Virus record (IMG/VR): IMGVR_UViG_3300010938_000097
Span: 1 to 34,254 of that record
DNA: 34,254 nucleotides
Reading direction: 5' to 3' (one strand)
Origin: a virus
The notes under the pieces were generated by a model. That model was given only the letters and a program-made list of their open reading frames with translations. It searched no databases and was not told the DNA's origin. Shown in pieces: positions 13,445-22,621 of the stretch (position 1 is the first letter of the stretch; each line of letters starts with the position of its first letter). A program made the translations under genes and the position numbers.

Positions 13445-16400
13445 TCAATCCGCCGGAGGGTCGCTGAGTGGGATATCCAGATACAATGTCGAACCCGGGA
13501 TGATATCGTAAGATCGCGAGTGCTGCACAAAATAAGTCAGCGTATCTTCGTCGCAAGGATGAACAAACCAACTGGTCGGAGGTACTCCAAGATCGACCGT
13601 GCCAGTCACCAGGAAATCGCATGCAGTCCAGGATACATCAAGTTGCGTGGTGAATTGGTGCGGTGCGAAATCATGACCACCGCATACCGTTGTCGGAGGT
13701 GCATCTTTGACGTGGATTGTATGCGTCTGGTGCGTGATGCTCACCAGTGCTCCCAATCGCGTGCTTAGCATATCCGACCAGATCGGTGGTATCGCGTAAG
13801 TCGCAAAATCCGCGTCGGTAAGTGCGATGCTGAAGCTAGCGACCTTCTTTTCCGATCGCAGCTTGAAGTTGTTCCCTGCGCATTCGGTGGACATGATGAA
13901 TGCCAGGCTGTGCGCGGTAAATTGCCCGGGGCACGACCCAGGTGCATCGGATGCGTACAATGTCACCGGGGCCGGTGGTGAGCCGTACCAGATGACGGGC
14001 TCATGGCCCGTGAAGCAATTTTGTGGGGCGGAGGGTGGCCAGTTCGGTGGGATGGGGATTTGCGCGTAGTAATAATTCGCACCGCAGGTCATGCTATAGG
14101 GAGCCTCGACCCGGACGCGAGTGAGAAGATTCACGGCCTTTGCGAGCTGCGCGAATATCTCCGCGTACGCCTCTGTGTTGGGAAGTGGTCCGTGGCCCTC
14201 GAGATTATCATGCCGGATACTCTTAGGTAGCTGATTAATCCACCGATTCCCAAAAGCTTCGTAGCATAGATTGGAAAATGTGTAATCGAATAGAGTATAG
14301 ACCCCGGTCTGGCATGCATATGCTTTGGTCGTCGCACCGTCCACGTATCCGCTGCACATCGCGAAAAGATAGGTCTCAGCCATTCGGACCCAATCACTGA
14401 GGAAAAGTGAATCAGACGCATCCTGCGCTTCATTATCATCACGCACCGGCTCAGGGACCAGGCGTAGAAACCAGAAATGCGGCAATACAGCTCCGTATAG
14501 GTTATCGTAATCAGTCCAAATGTGATTCGGATACGGATTCCCAACCGCAGCATCCCCGGGCTTTTGCCGCGTCGCATTCATCCCCTTATTCATCCATACA
14601 AGATATTCGCGCAACGCATTCTCCTGTGTGCGATGCGGTTCACTGCGCAATGCACTTATATCCCAGGCCGCAATATCGCGCGCGATACTTGCGGGGGCCG
14701 TAGATGCCGAATGTAATCGCCCGGTGAATTCGAGGCGCACAATGCATTCACCATTCTCGATCGAGCATGTGCATGATGCAATCCGCGCGGGTGGCTCGTA
14801 GATACGACAAGATGAATAATGCGCAATCTTTTGCGGCTGAGTCCATCCGAACGCATTCGGATTATTCGTACCAGCGAGGTAATTGTATCCACTCGCGGCC
14901 TCGGCCACTGGTGCATCTCCGAACCCGAGGCTGAAATGATAGCGCAGATTCGCATCGTATTGTCCCTGCGTATTCCAACATTGGCAGCGATTGTTAAATG
15001 CAAAATAGTCCGCGTACGCCTCGGGTTTATAAGTCCCGGAGTCGGAGGGCTGATAAGCGAATGTGTCGATCTCCATCAACCATTCGTTGCTCCACCCAGC
15101 AGCTCGTGGTGATGTGATGATTCCCTCGTATTCGTACACGTCCGCACCTTTCCAATCCGTCTCCGATTCGCAGGTGAACGGTTCACCGGCCTTATATTCC
15201 ACTCCCCGATAGACCACGCTCCCATCGCGTGATGCATAGGTCCGACCGACGATAAGCTGGTCGTGTTCGACAGGCGAATCGGATGGTGCGAGATCTGCGA
15301 AGTAATCGATCCTGGTCGTCTCGATAAAACCATATCGCTTGAACCACAACACTGATCTCCCATTGATCACCGCATAGCCGATAAATTGCTCGCGTGGTAC
15401 ATGCTTAATCCACCGCGACATCCTGCGGGCGGCATCGTAGAGAGCATTCTGATTAATCTCACCTACATTACCAAAGATCGCAGTCTCTCCTCGTTCATTG
15501 CCTGCGCAGCAGCGCGATTCGTAATGCTCCCAAATCTCGCGTGCCAACGTCTCGGATGCGCCCACTCCATCGGGGACTGCGCTATTATCCGCCGCACCAT
15601 TGCGCAGTACAAGATACATATCCTGTTCCTGCGGCTTGTAATCAAGGAGAGCTGTGCATTCAATGCTAAGCACTCCACCAGGGAGAAAATCCGCATCATC
15701 AAGTAAGACCATGGATAATACCCCGGGCTTATAGGATTGGGAGAATACTTCGATTCGCGAATCACCCGGAGACACAGTCAATATTGTGAGTCGCGTGCCA
15801 TTTGATTGCAGCTCGACGTGCACAGCATTCGTGAGCTTGGCCGCACTGATGAAACAACTCCGCAGGATTGCACCAGCAGGGTAGGTGAATGATTGCCCGC
15901 CAGTGTTGCAATTTGCGATGGTGCCCGCGCGAATGCGACCACTACCCGACCACGTGAATTGAGGATAGATTGCTACGACCGAATCACCACGCTGAGATCC
16001 AATTTGCGGTGCGAGGTGATATTGTCGCTCGAAAAATTCTTGCGTCGCGAATGCATGATCAAGCCAGGATTGCTGGCGCTGCTCGTCAGTGCCCCGGAAA
16101 TCCGCGATGAATTGCGAGAGGATACGCTGAGCATGTTCACCCCATACTTTTCGCAGCACCGCTGCCCCCGAATAGGGCCCCTCGATCCATTGCGATAGTG
16201 GGAAGTGATCTAGATAATACGATGTACCGTTGCGAATCCAAACCGTATAAGCCCATGCCCCCCGCGAGATATAAGCAACGTGGCCGTCAATGTCGGGACA
16301 TGAACCGGGATATGTAACGCGATGATTCCCGTCGGGTAGCGTGGAGATTGTCCCATGATATCCAGTCGTCGGCGCATTAGGATCGAGCGACGTGAAAAAG

Positions 16401-17014
16401 TAGATGTAATTGGGAGGTGGAGCCGCCCCGGTACCTGGATCGGAACAAGGTGGTGATCCTAATTCGGGTGAAGCAAGTAACCCACCGTAGGCCAATCCAT
16501 GCGGCCCGAGAAGCGACGATCGGAATGCAAAGAGAGATCGCGCAGCATCAAATGCCGGGCATGCGACCGCGCCGGTCTGCGGATCGTACGCACCACGTTG
16601 CAGTTTGCCCAATAGCCAATAGTCAGCGGCTGATTCTGGTGCGCGCCCGTCAATCGATGGTGGGCAAACAGCCAGGCGATCGGCCTCGGATGGGAGATCA
16701 CCTACTCCATAGATGAGAGATCCAAGAATCGTTGAGAGATTGATTCCCTCGGGCTCACCGGGACCAGCATCGGGCCAACCGATGTTAGGATCGAGCAGTT
16801 TATAGCTGAAATATTCCCACTGCGCTGGACTTAGTGAGCCGCTCGGATTGCGAATCTGGCGAGCAAGGGTAAGGTACCAATATCGGATGCGCCAGACCGG
16901 ATCACCCAGGCCTGAAGCCAATCGATCGTTGATCGCGCGCGCAAGCGAGCGCATTTGCGCACTCAGTATGAGATCACCTGAGCGCGGCTCAATTGCGCGT
17001 GTGAATTGGATCAC
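13445..17014 (-). CDS. very large virion protein, putative distal tail/baseplate component
   Basis: With 1189 residues this is the longest gene of the window and the last large one of the tail module, after the tape measure and two smaller tail genes. The N-terminus is helical (MRSLARAINDRLASGLGD). The rest is rich in Trp, Tyr, Gly, Pro and Cys with many short beta-like stretches, as in adsorption-related tail proteins. The last third has a Cys-rich region (CRIYEPPARIASCTCSIENG) and several internal domains I cannot name. There is no signal peptide and no enzyme motif. The position suggests a central tail hub or tip protein. The exact role is unproven. Confidence 0.6.
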   Translation of the reverse strand: MIQFTRAIEPRSGDLILSAQMRSLARAINDRLASGLGDPVWRIRYWYLTLARQIRNPSGSLSPAQWEYFSYKLLDPNIGWPDAGPGEPEGINLSTILGSLIYGVGDLPSEADRLAVCPPSIDGRAPESAADYWLLGKLQRGAYDPQTGAVACPAFDAARSLFAFRSSLLGPHGLAYGGLLASPELGSPPCSDPGTGAAPPPNYIYFFTSLDPNAPTTGYHGTISTLPDGNHRVTYPGSCPDIDGHVAYISRGAWAYTVWIRNGTSYYLDHFPLSQWIEGPYSGAAVLRKVWGEHAQRILSQFIADFRGTDEQRQQSWLDHAFATQEFFERQYHLAPQIGSQRGDSVVAIYPQFTWSGSGRIRAGTIANCNTGGQSFTYPAGAILRSCFISAAKLTNAVHVELQSNGTRLTILTVSPGDSRIEVFSQSYKPGVLSMVLLDDADFLPGGVLSIECTALLDYKPQEQDMYLVLRNGAADNSAVPDGVGASETLAREIWEHYESRCCAGNERGETAIFGNVGEINQNALYDAARRMSRWIKHVPREQFIGYAVINGRSVLWFKRYGFIETTRIDYFADLAPSDSPVEHDQLIVGRTYASRDGSVVYRGVEYKAGEPFTCESETDWKGADVYEYEGIITSPRAAGWSNEWLMEIDTFAYQPSDSGTYKPEAYADYFAFNNRCQCWNTQGQYDANLRYHFSLGFGDAPVAEAASGYNYLAGTNNPNAFGWTQPQKIAHYSSCRIYEPPARIASCTCSIENGECIVRLEFTGRLHSASTAPASIARDIAAWDISALRSEPHRTQENALREYLVWMNKGMNATRQKPGDAAVGNPYPNHIWTDYDNLYGAVLPHFWFLRLVPEPVRDDNEAQDASDSLFLSDWVRMAETYLFAMCSGYVDGATTKAYACQTGVYTLFDYTFSNLCYEAFGNRWINQLPKSIRHDNLEGHGPLPNTEAYAEIFAQLAKAVNLLTRVRVEAPYSMTCGANYYYAQIPIPPNWPPSAPQNCFTGHEPVIWYGSPPAPVTLYASDAPGSCPGQFTAHSLAFIMSTECAGNNFKLRSEKKVASFSIALTDADFATYAIPPIWSDMLSTRLGALVSITHQTHTIHVKDAPPTTVCGGHDFAPHQFTTQLDVSWTACDFLVTGTVDLGVPPTSWFVHPCDEDTLTYFVQHSRSYDIIPGSTLYLDIPLSDPPAD

Positions 17015-17042
17015 CAGTCACGAATTCCAGCTCACGCAATGC

Positions 17043-17438
17043 TTAGAGTGCAGGATCACCTAGCTCGACGCTATTGACTTCGAGCCAACTGCTGCCGGCA
17101 CTCGATTGAGCTTGCCACAGCACATTGGCCGGTGAGCGCAGCACGAGCGCCTCACCGGCGCGAATGCGGGCCACCTCAGCGGTGTATGTATCGATCGAGC
17201 AATATATGCGAATGTAATTAGCTGACTCAGTATTGCGCAAACACAGACCATATTCCTTGGCCGTATTCACCGACCCAAGATCGAGCGCAGTCTTGGAAGT
17301 CGAAATACTTTGCAGAATCGACGACATCGCCGTGGAGGTTGATTCCATGCTCTGCGTCTTGGTCTGCGTTGCATTGCCGATGGTGGTCCCAGCTTTGGTC
17401 GCCGAGAGCCCAAATTTCCAAGTTACTTCGTTTGCCAT
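17043..17438 (-). CDS. small virion-like protein
   Basis: The protein has 131 residues. The first half is Thr/Ser/Ala-rich (TKAGTTIGNATQTKTQSM, then STAMSSILQSISTSKTALDL), suggesting a helical bundle or low-complexity part. The second half is beta-rich (YGLCLRNT, NYIRIYCSID, LVLRSPANVLWQAQSS), as in small structural sandwich domains. The place between the large tail protein and the tail module suggests a tail or head fibre accessory. No family is recognised. Confidence 0.6.
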   Translation of the reverse strand: MANEVTWKFGLSATKAGTTIGNATQTKTQSMESTSTAMSSILQSISTSKTALDLGSVNTAKEYGLCLRNTESANYIRIYCSIDTYTAEVARIRAGEALVLRSPANVLWQAQSSAGSSWLEVNSVELGDPAL

Positions 17439-17477
17439 AGCATTATTTTATCCGATACTGTTTTTTTATCAAGTCGA

Positions 17478-17675
17478 TCAACCCCAGCGCGGTGGTGAGC
17501 TTTTCCGTATTTGTCGCAGATCATCGGTGTTGACCTCGATGTGCGTACCGGCTTCCGAGCGTGTGATGCGAATGGTACGCGATGGGAGAAGTCGCAGGCT
17601 ACGTGTGAATCGGAGTAATGAATTGAGCCAGGAATCACGTGTCCGATCGCTACCTATTGGAGTGGGTTCTTTCAT
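17478..17675 (-). CDS. small basic protein in the tail module
   Basis: The protein has 65 residues with the ATG at 17675 directly behind the preceding stop (TAATATG). It has a helical core SWLNSLLRFTRSLRLLPS and a beta-like RITRSEAGTHIEV, a layout seen in small proteins encoded with phage tail genes. The function is not recognised. A competing open frame of 71 codons at 17423-17638 lacks such coupling and is left out. Confidence 0.5.
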   Translation of the reverse strand: MKEPTPIGSDRTRDSWLNSLLRFTRSLRLLPSRTIRITRSEAGTHIEVNTDDLRQIRKSSPPRWG

Positions 17676-17676
17676 A

Positions 17677-18495
17677 TTATTCGGACGGCCAGTTGAGTGG
17701 GGGATATAAGAACGTGCACCACATATCCAAAGTCCATTCGGTTCGAATCTGAATCTTACGGCCCATCTGTGTTTCTGTCCCGGGCTTCTTCAGCCAGGAC
17801 CAGAGAAAGAAGGGACGCCGATCTTTGCGTACGGATAGCTCCGGGGCGCCGGGCGCGGGAATTGCGCGGAGCTTGAATTTGAGCCGCTCGGGTAAAGGGG
17901 CATCCGCCTCATTCTCGCTAATAAGCTCTTCCGTGGTATAGAGCTTTAGCACGCCAACATCCGTGGTTTGGCGCGCATAACGCGAACCTACGAACTTGAT
18001 CAATGCGATAGAATAACTCGCGGTGAGATATTGCAATTGTCCGCGAATCGCGAGGTAATAGACGGCCTGCATTGCGGCCGTCCATGATGTGATTGGCGGT
18101 GATGTATCGGGAGGTGGATCTTCAATCCATTTGCGCAGTGAACGCACGTCTTCCTCCGATGCCCCGCGTAAAACATTAGGATGCTCGTAGATACTTTTTG
18201 CAAGCTCCTGCCCGGGCGCTTCCCAGTGATAGCTTTCTTCTGTGCTTTGGGACTCAGTATCATCGTCACCCGTCCGAATAATGAGCCGCCACTCGGGTGC
18301 ATTCGAGGTGTCGATGCGATAGGTCTGGTCACGGGAAAGAGTCTTGATCGCTTGCAGTACCGCGGTCTGTGTTCCAGCCCAGGTGCGTGTGACAACGGTA
18401 CCAAATCGATTACGATCAACAGTCGTATCGACGAGTGTAAGATTCGCACCAAGCGCGAACCCAGGCTGATCCCCAGCATTATATAGGATACTCAT
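17677..18495 (-). CDS. tail-associated protein of unknown function
   Basis: The protein has 272 residues and follows the tape measure gene with a two-base gap. It is beta-rich at the start (LTLVDTTVDRNRFGTVVTRT), has a helical middle (EEDVRSLRKWIED, WTAAMQAVYYLAIRGQLQY) and ends in a Trp-rich stretch (LDMWCTFLYPPLNW). The position after the tape measure is usual for distal tail (Dit-like) or tip-assembly proteins, but I see no diagnostic motif. Confidence 0.55.
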   Translation of the reverse strand: MSILYNAGDQPGFALGANLTLVDTTVDRNRFGTVVTRTWAGTQTAVLQAIKTLSRDQTYRIDTSNAPEWRLIIRTGDDDTESQSTEESYHWEAPGQELAKSIYEHPNVLRGASEEDVRSLRKWIEDPPPDTSPPITSWTAAMQAVYYLAIRGQLQYLTASYSIALIKFVGSRYARQTTDVGVLKLYTTEELISENEADAPLPERLKFKLRAIPAPGAPELSVRKDRRPFFLWSWLKKPGTETQMGRKIQIRTEWTLDMWCTFLYPPLNWPSE

Positions 18496-18497
18496 CC

Positions 18498-19493
18498 TTA
18501 GAATGCCTCCTCCATAGCATCGATCGATTCAGGTCTGGTGTTGCGCTCGATCTGGCTGAGCAATCGCGTGTGTGTGCGCGCTTCGATAATGACAGGTTGC
18601 TGCGTCATCGCACCGACCTCTTGCAATGATGTGAGCATGGGCCCGATGATACGCGCACTTTCCCGCTCCTCGATTGTTGCCGGCGGCTGGCGACCGCGCA
18701 ATGCTTCCCACGGAATGCGCGCAGGGCGGCGCTCGACCGGCTGCTGTGCTGCGATCTGATCAGCGGACTGCCGGTGACCCATAATGAGATCAGTCCAGAA
18801 ATCCACAGCCACATCGGCCATGCGTAGCAGGCTCCCCACACCGGTCGTCGCAAGGTCTCTGATATTCCGCCACCAGCCGCCAATGCGATCCGAAGCTTCG
18901 TCCACCGCGCGGACATCTTCACTTCTTAGAAAAGCACCAGCAGGCTGTTCAAGCAAAGCTGATCTTAGAATAGGTAATGCTTTGAGTCCACCACGACCGA
19001 ATAACTTAATCATCAATGCTGATTCATCAGGTCCGAAATCTGTAGTCCTTATAATTGCACCAACCTTACGGAAAAGATCTACAACATTAGCGCGTAACAA
19101 TTCCTCACGACCAATGCCGAGCGCACTGAACAATCCGAGAGATTCCTGTTGTCCGGTGAGGGCGGCCTGCCGCACGCGAGCGAGTTGGGTCAAGAAAGTG
19201 CGCAGGTCTTCAATGCGCGCCCCAGCCCTGGCCGCGACTTCTTCCATCGTGCGCAGTTGTTCGACGGTCGTACCAAGCTGCTCAGCAAGATCAGTAATAT
19301 CGGAAGCAAATCGCGCAATAGCGCGAGCCCCCATGATCACACCAGCAACCGAGAGCGCCCCGCCGATGTGGGTGCGAATCATATGCGCCTGCCGCTGTGT
19401 CCAGCCCATCATCCCGCGCTCAGCCTCGGCCAGACCGCGCCGGAAGCCGATCGTGTTGAGGCTAAGATTAGCTATGAGTCGAAATACACTCAT
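18498..19493 (-). CDS. tail tape measure protein (short)
   Basis: The protein has 331 residues starting at an ATGA overlap with the previous gene (ATG at 19493; the open frame to 19622 overlaps that gene). It begins with a typical tape-measure N-terminus (LNTIGFRRGLAEAERGM), followed by a hydrophobic glycine-rich helix (GGALSVAGVIMGARAIARF), coiled-coil-like helices (DITDLAEQLGTTVEQLRTME, the FGRGGLKALPIL region) and an ending of polar linkers. At about 0.15 nm per residue, the known scaling for tape measure proteins, the tail would be roughly 50 nm, short for a siphovirus. It follows the chaperone-like gene, as in most tail modules. Confidence 0.75.
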   Translation of the reverse strand: MSVFRLIANLSLNTIGFRRGLAEAERGMMGWTQRQAHMIRTHIGGALSVAGVIMGARAIARFASDITDLAEQLGTTVEQLRTMEEVAARAGARIEDLRTFLTQLARVRQAALTGQQESLGLFSALGIGREELLRANVVDLFRKVGAIIRTTDFGPDESALMIKLFGRGGLKALPILRSALLEQPAGAFLRSEDVRAVDEASDRIGGWWRNIRDLATTGVGSLLRMADVAVDFWTDLIMGHRQSADQIAAQQPVERRPARIPWEALRGRQPPATIEERESARIIGPMLTSLQEVGAMTQQPVIIEARTHTRLLSQIERNTRPESIDAMEEAF

Positions 19494-20065
19494 GCACCAA
19501 GCGATGCACTGCGCTCGTATTCTTCCTGCCGCCGTGCCAGAGCCACAAGTAACTCGTGTCGCCGGCCTGCATAATAGAGATCGACGGCACCATTCATCTC
19601 CCAATAGCAAGCCCAGAGACAATGAGCCACGCGGACCGGTGTATCAAGAGCATCAGTCATATGCATACCCATCGTCGCAAGTAAGAATGTCAGCAGCCGC
19701 CAATGCCCGGGGGCGTTCAACTCTTTCCCATCCTTGATCTTGGTGCGCGGTGAAGCGAAACATTCGGTCCAATATTGTTTGAACCGCTCAGTTTCCTTAT
19801 CCAGGTCGAGCCGTACCAGGCGCTTGGTCCAACACCATTGCGCAATGTTCCACAGCCAGCGTGGTGCCCTGGCAAATTTACGCGCTCGTTGGTATGGCAT
19901 GGATAGCAATGCGCACGCGAATAGAATATCTGAGAGGGAGCATTGGACATCACACACCAACGGTGATTCCAATGACTCGAAGAGAAACCAATGACCTACG
20001 GTAACCGGTCGGACAATTAGACCGAAAAGCTCACATGGACCGAGCTCATGAAAAGCAGCATCCAT
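19490..20065 (-). CDS. tail assembly chaperone-like protein
   Basis: This 191-residue protein lies between the tube-like gene and the tape measure. Its start (CELFGLIVRPVTVGHWFLFE) resembles tail chaperones, which commonly have a L.P.T.GH..LLE pattern. The rest is helical with many Trp/Arg residues. Lambda-type phages make a frameshifted second product in this place. I do not see an obvious slippery heptamer near the end, and the stop overlaps the tape measure ATG as ATGA, so no frameshift is claimed. Confidence 0.6.
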   Translation of the reverse strand: MDAAFHELGPCELFGLIVRPVTVGHWFLFESLESPLVCDVQCSLSDILFACALLSMPYQRARKFARAPRWLWNIAQWCWTKRLVRLDLDKETERFKQYWTECFASPRTKIKDGKELNAPGHWRLLTFLLATMGMHMTDALDTPVRVAHCLWACYWEMNGAVDLYYAGRRHELLVALARRQEEYERSASLGA

Positions 20066-20077
20066 GCGACACTCATG

Positions 20078-20539
20078 CTAAGAGATCTGAGTTGCGCTCG
20101 CGATATTCTTGAAGCGCCTGCATTTGAGCGTCGCTGTCCAATTCTCGTTGCTCACGCAATTGATGCGACCATCTCCTTCATAAATCCATGGATTGGTCGT
20201 GTCCGCATTGAATGCATCTGCGAAACTTCCGATCTTCACAACCGGCATGCCCGTGATTTTGATGCGAGCACCGATGGGTGGTAACCAGGCACTCTTGAGT
20301 GCATCCGCGCGCGTGCCGGCCTGCGGGATGAAATTGATCGTCCAGGTCAATGTATCATCGTCAGCAATGATGAGCGCGTTCAATTGCCCGCTCTGATTGC
20401 GAACCTCGCGTACGGCCCCCTGATGCTCAATGTCAGCAGTGGTCAGTTGCGGCGATACGTATCCGACCAGGTCCGGCACGTCCATGGCCGCGCTGCCGAA
20501 GCCGTAGATCTCAGCTTTTCCAAGAAATGTTTCAGCCAT
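20078..20539 (-). CDS. putative tail tube protein
   Basis: The protein has 153 residues and a beta-rich composition with a short helix, as tail tube proteins have: AETFLGKAEIYGFGS, then DIEHQGAVREVRNQSGQLNA, DDTLTWTINFIPQAG, and a C-terminal strand region NWTATLKCRRF. The order (neck, this gene, chaperone, tape measure) matches the tube position. No direct family identification is possible by eye. Confidence 0.6.
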   Translation of the reverse strand: MAETFLGKAEIYGFGSAAMDVPDLVGYVSPQLTTADIEHQGAVREVRNQSGQLNALIIADDDTLTWTINFIPQAGTRADALKSAWLPPIGARIKITGMPVVKIGSFADAFNADTTNPWIYEGDGRINCVSNENWTATLKCRRFKNIASATQIS

Positions 20540-20549
20540 AAATCAATTG

Positions 20550-21008
20550 CTAAGCGATACTCGTTCCTGCGCATATCATGCGCTCATGCAGCGTACTGAT
20601 ATGCAGCCGTCGCGCAGTATCAATATTGTATTCCGTAGTCAAAGGAAATGCAAGAAAGACTGTGAGTCCGGTCGTGTTGCTATTGATTCGATCTGCGAAA
20701 TCGCTCGTGGTGATATAATTAAAGATCTCGCCGGCGTATGTGTTGTGATCGATCCGATTGATATCATCCGCCTTTGTGGTGATGCGGATTTCTGCATCAA
20801 CAATCCAATTCGCACCCAGGCCATTCGCTTCGCGATCAGCTCGGGTGGCGACCACATCGACATGCGTCCCGCGGATGATTGAAGAATCCAGGCCGGTGCC
20901 AATCGAGACATTAAATGTAAATGTCTGAGCTCGCAAATATTCTGCGATCGCTTGCTCGACCTTAAGCGGGATCTGCGCATGTGGAAATGTATCGGTCGCT
21001 TGGGCCAT
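20550..21008 (-). CDS. putative tail terminator / head-tail joining protein
   Basis: The protein has 152 residues. A helix PLKVEQAIAEYLRAQTF is followed by beta strands (VSIGTGLDSSIIRGTHVDVVAT, WIVDAEIRITT) and a helix DFADRINSN, which fits the alpha/beta fold of tail terminator proteins located just before the tube gene. The call comes from position and secondary-structure pattern only. Confidence 0.5.
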   Translation of the reverse strand: MAQATDTFPHAQIPLKVEQAIAEYLRAQTFTFNVSIGTGLDSSIIRGTHVDVVATRADREANGLGANWIVDAEIRITTKADDINRIDHNTYAGEIFNYITTSDFADRINSNTTGLTVFLAFPLTTEYNIDTARRLHISTLHERMICAGTSIA

Positions 21009-21010
21009 AA

Positions 21011-21697
21011 CTAACCGACCGCATTATATCGATCTGCAATCTCCTGCATTTTCTTGCGAACGTATTCGCGCGTGGAAGCGAGCTCATCGCGCATTGCAGA
21101 GGCCAGTGCGGATTCGACGCGCGGATCAATACGACCGCGCGCTTGCAGATCGTAATAAGCGATTGCCTCGGGTACATAGGATTGCCTCGCAATGCGCGCC
21201 TCACCAGGATGGCGCACACGCGGATCACCGGCGGGTGCGATCTGTTTCGCAGCGAGACCGAATGCGCGCAGCGCCTTGCGCCACCCAGCGCGCAGACTTC
21301 CGATCGCAGCTTTCCGGCGATTGATAAGCGATCGCACAGCCTTCGCCATCTTCGCACCGTAAAGCCCGGGCAATCCTTTATCTCGTCGCCGCGCCTGCAC
21401 AATGAGCGCGGCCCGGGGCGCCTGGGTAACCAGGATGTATCGTTTGACCCTCACCTTTCCTGTTTTCCGGCTCACGCGAGTTTCAACACCGCTAACACCC
21501 AATGCGGATTCAATCACCTCGGCAGTTGCTTTCGGAGTCAATTCGCGGGCGCGCTTGAGAATGAAAAACATCTTGGTGTTGAGCACCTCGGGCAAGGTCT
21601 TATCAGTCAGGCCAAGATATTGTCTCAGCGCCGATCGCCACTCCGATGCATCTATGTGTAGATCGAGCATATTAGCAGCGCGTGCATTATTGCTCAT
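21011..21697 (-). CDS. putative neck/minor structural protein
   Basis: The protein has 228 residues starting at the ATG at 21697, which overlaps the previous stop by 11 bases; the open frame continues to 21769. It is strongly basic and helical with a central Arg/Lys-rich region (KRYILVTQAPRAALIVQARR, RKAAIGSLRAGWRKALRAFG) and an ending helix MRDELASTREYVRKKMQEI. This composition fits the HK97 gp10-like neck proteins that sit between connector and tail, but the family is not certain. Confidence 0.5.
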   Translation of the reverse strand: MSNNARAANMLDLHIDASEWRSALRQYLGLTDKTLPEVLNTKMFFILKRARELTPKATAEVIESALGVSGVETRVSRKTGKVRVKRYILVTQAPRAALIVQARRRDKGLPGLYGAKMAKAVRSLINRRKAAIGSLRAGWRKALRAFGLAAKQIAPAGDPRVRHPGEARIARQSYVPEAIAYYDLQARGRIDPRVESALASAMRDELASTREYVRKKMQEIADRYNAVG

Positions 21698-22085
21698 CCA
21701 CAGATCGGACTTCAAATCTCCACACACCACGCGCGCAATCTGTGACACGCAGGATGCGGTACTCAACACCGGCCTCGGTGATTACATCGCCGGGTTGTGG
21801 GAATGCTGATGGTTTTTCCGCTGACGCCCAGGGGCCGTCGTAATTCAATACACCGGCGAAATAAGTATCTTCATCCTTGGGGAAAACATCTTGCTCGACA
21901 AAATAGCTCGCGGTGATTTGTTCTGCGCGCCCACCGATCACAATCTCTTCACCACGTCGCAAAGTTGATCGCACCGCAGGATACGATTTGCCTCTCCATA
22001 TGATCGATACATCTTCAAGCAAACTCATATCCGCGATGGCCGCAGCAATCAATCCACCGAGTGGTTTGCTTTGAATCCAGCTCAT
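21687..22085 (-). CDS. putative head-tail connector / stopper protein
   Basis: The protein has 132 residues from the ATG at 22085, one base after the preceding stop. The C-terminal half is beta-rich (PSAFPQPGDVITEAGVEYRI and VWRFEVRSV), as in head-closure/stopper proteins. The N-terminus has a helix and DVSIIWRGKSYPAV. It is placed after the lysis genes and before the neck genes. The assignment is positional. Confidence 0.5.
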   Translation of the reverse strand: MSWIQSKPLGGLIAAAIADMSLLEDVSIIWRGKSYPAVRSTLRRGEEIVIGGRAEQITASYFVEQDVFPKDEDTYFAGVLNYDGPWASAEKPSAFPQPGDVITEAGVEYRILRVTDCARGVWRFEVRSVDEQ

Positions 22086-22086
22086 A

Positions 22087-22293
22087 TTACTTGGATTCCA
22101 GCTCGTATTCGAGATCGGTGATCGTGTAGAGCGCGTCGCGCACCCAATCGGGGGCGGCCTGTGCCGCTGCATTGAAATCGGGCCGCGCGATCAATCGATC
22201 CACATTATTGAGAGTCCGCGGGGTCGCGCAACTGGTCGCGAGCGCGAGCAATAGACTCATCAATAGCAGCGCGCTTAACTTGACGCCGCGCAT
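22087..22293 (-). CDS. putative outer-membrane spanin (Rz1-like lipoprotein)
   Basis: The protein has 68 residues. A basic start and a hydrophobic core (LSALLLMSLLLALATSC) end in a lipobox with the lipidated Cys at residue 22, and a short charged periplasmic part follows. The first 89 bases overlap the 3' end of the upstream membrane protein gene in another frame, the hallmark layout of overlapping Rz/Rz1 spanin pairs. In Gram-negative hosts o-spanins complete lysis by joining the outer to the inner membrane. Lambda Rz1 is Pro-rich, but this one is not. Confidence 0.65.
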   Translation of the reverse strand: MRGVKLSALLLMSLLLALATSCATPRTLNNVDRLIARPDFNAAAQAAPDWVRDALYTITDLEYELESK

Positions 22294-22447
22294 CTGCATC
22301 GCGCATTCGCTTCCGATCATTGGACCGCTCGATGGCGCCGATGATCGCAAGCACGAGATCGCGCAGCGCTGGGATGGCTTGCGCGAGCGCGACCAGAAAT
22401 CCAATAAGAGCGTGCACATCAGCCCGGTGTATCCGTGCCTTTATCAC
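22205..22447 (-). CDS. small membrane protein with charged helical tail, putative inner-membrane spanin or holin
   Basis: The protein has up to 80 residues. The ATG at 22447 lies inside the previous gene; a GTG at 22417 just behind the previous stop would give 70 residues. One hydrophobic segment (ALIGFLVALAQAIPALRDLVLAIIG) is followed by a highly charged helix with repeated Arg/Asp/Glu (ERSNDRKRMRDADARRQ...) as in Rz-like i-spanins. It overlaps the lipoprotein gene in a second frame. It is shorter than classical Rz, so a holin-like role is possible. Confidence 0.55.
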   Translation of the reverse strand: MIKARIHRADVHALIGFLVALAQAIPALRDLVLAIIGAIERSNDRKRMRDADARRQVKRAAIDESIARARDQLRDPADSQ

Positions 22448-22619
22448 TCCCCTTATGATCTTTCGCGAAGATCAATCCGACTGAAGCAATTGCTCCCGCA
22501 ATCGCCTGGCTCCAATCCGGATTGGTATTTGGATTGCCATCAAAGAGAGCACTGAGTACTGTACCAATGATCACCAATAGCGATCCGAGTCCGGCCATTG
22601 TTGTTTTCCAACTCTTCAT
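22419..22619 (-). CDS. putative holin (two-helix small membrane protein)
   Basis: The protein has 66 residues with two hydrophobic stretches: MAGLGSLLVIIGTVLSALF (about 8-26) and a second around SQAIAGAIASVGLIFA (37-52), separated by an Asn/Asp/Pro turn. The basic start MKSWK and the charged tail KDHKGSDKG suit a class II holin. It sits in a tight run of four small membrane-protein genes. Holin function is inferred from size and topology. Confidence 0.6.
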   Translation of the reverse strand: MKSWKTTMAGLGSLLVIIGTVLSALFDGNPNTNPDWSQAIAGAIASVGLIFAKDHKGSDKGTDTPG

Positions 22620-22621
22620 AT

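Noticed and set aside
17735-17760. tRNA T-arm-like GGTTCGAATC
   Set aside because: No acceptor, D-arm or anticodon stem can be built around it, and it lies inside a convincing tail gene.
19490-20065. Programmed frameshift in the tail chaperone gene
   Set aside because: The place is right, but I could not find a slippery heptamer near the 3' end or a second frame giving a sensible extension.
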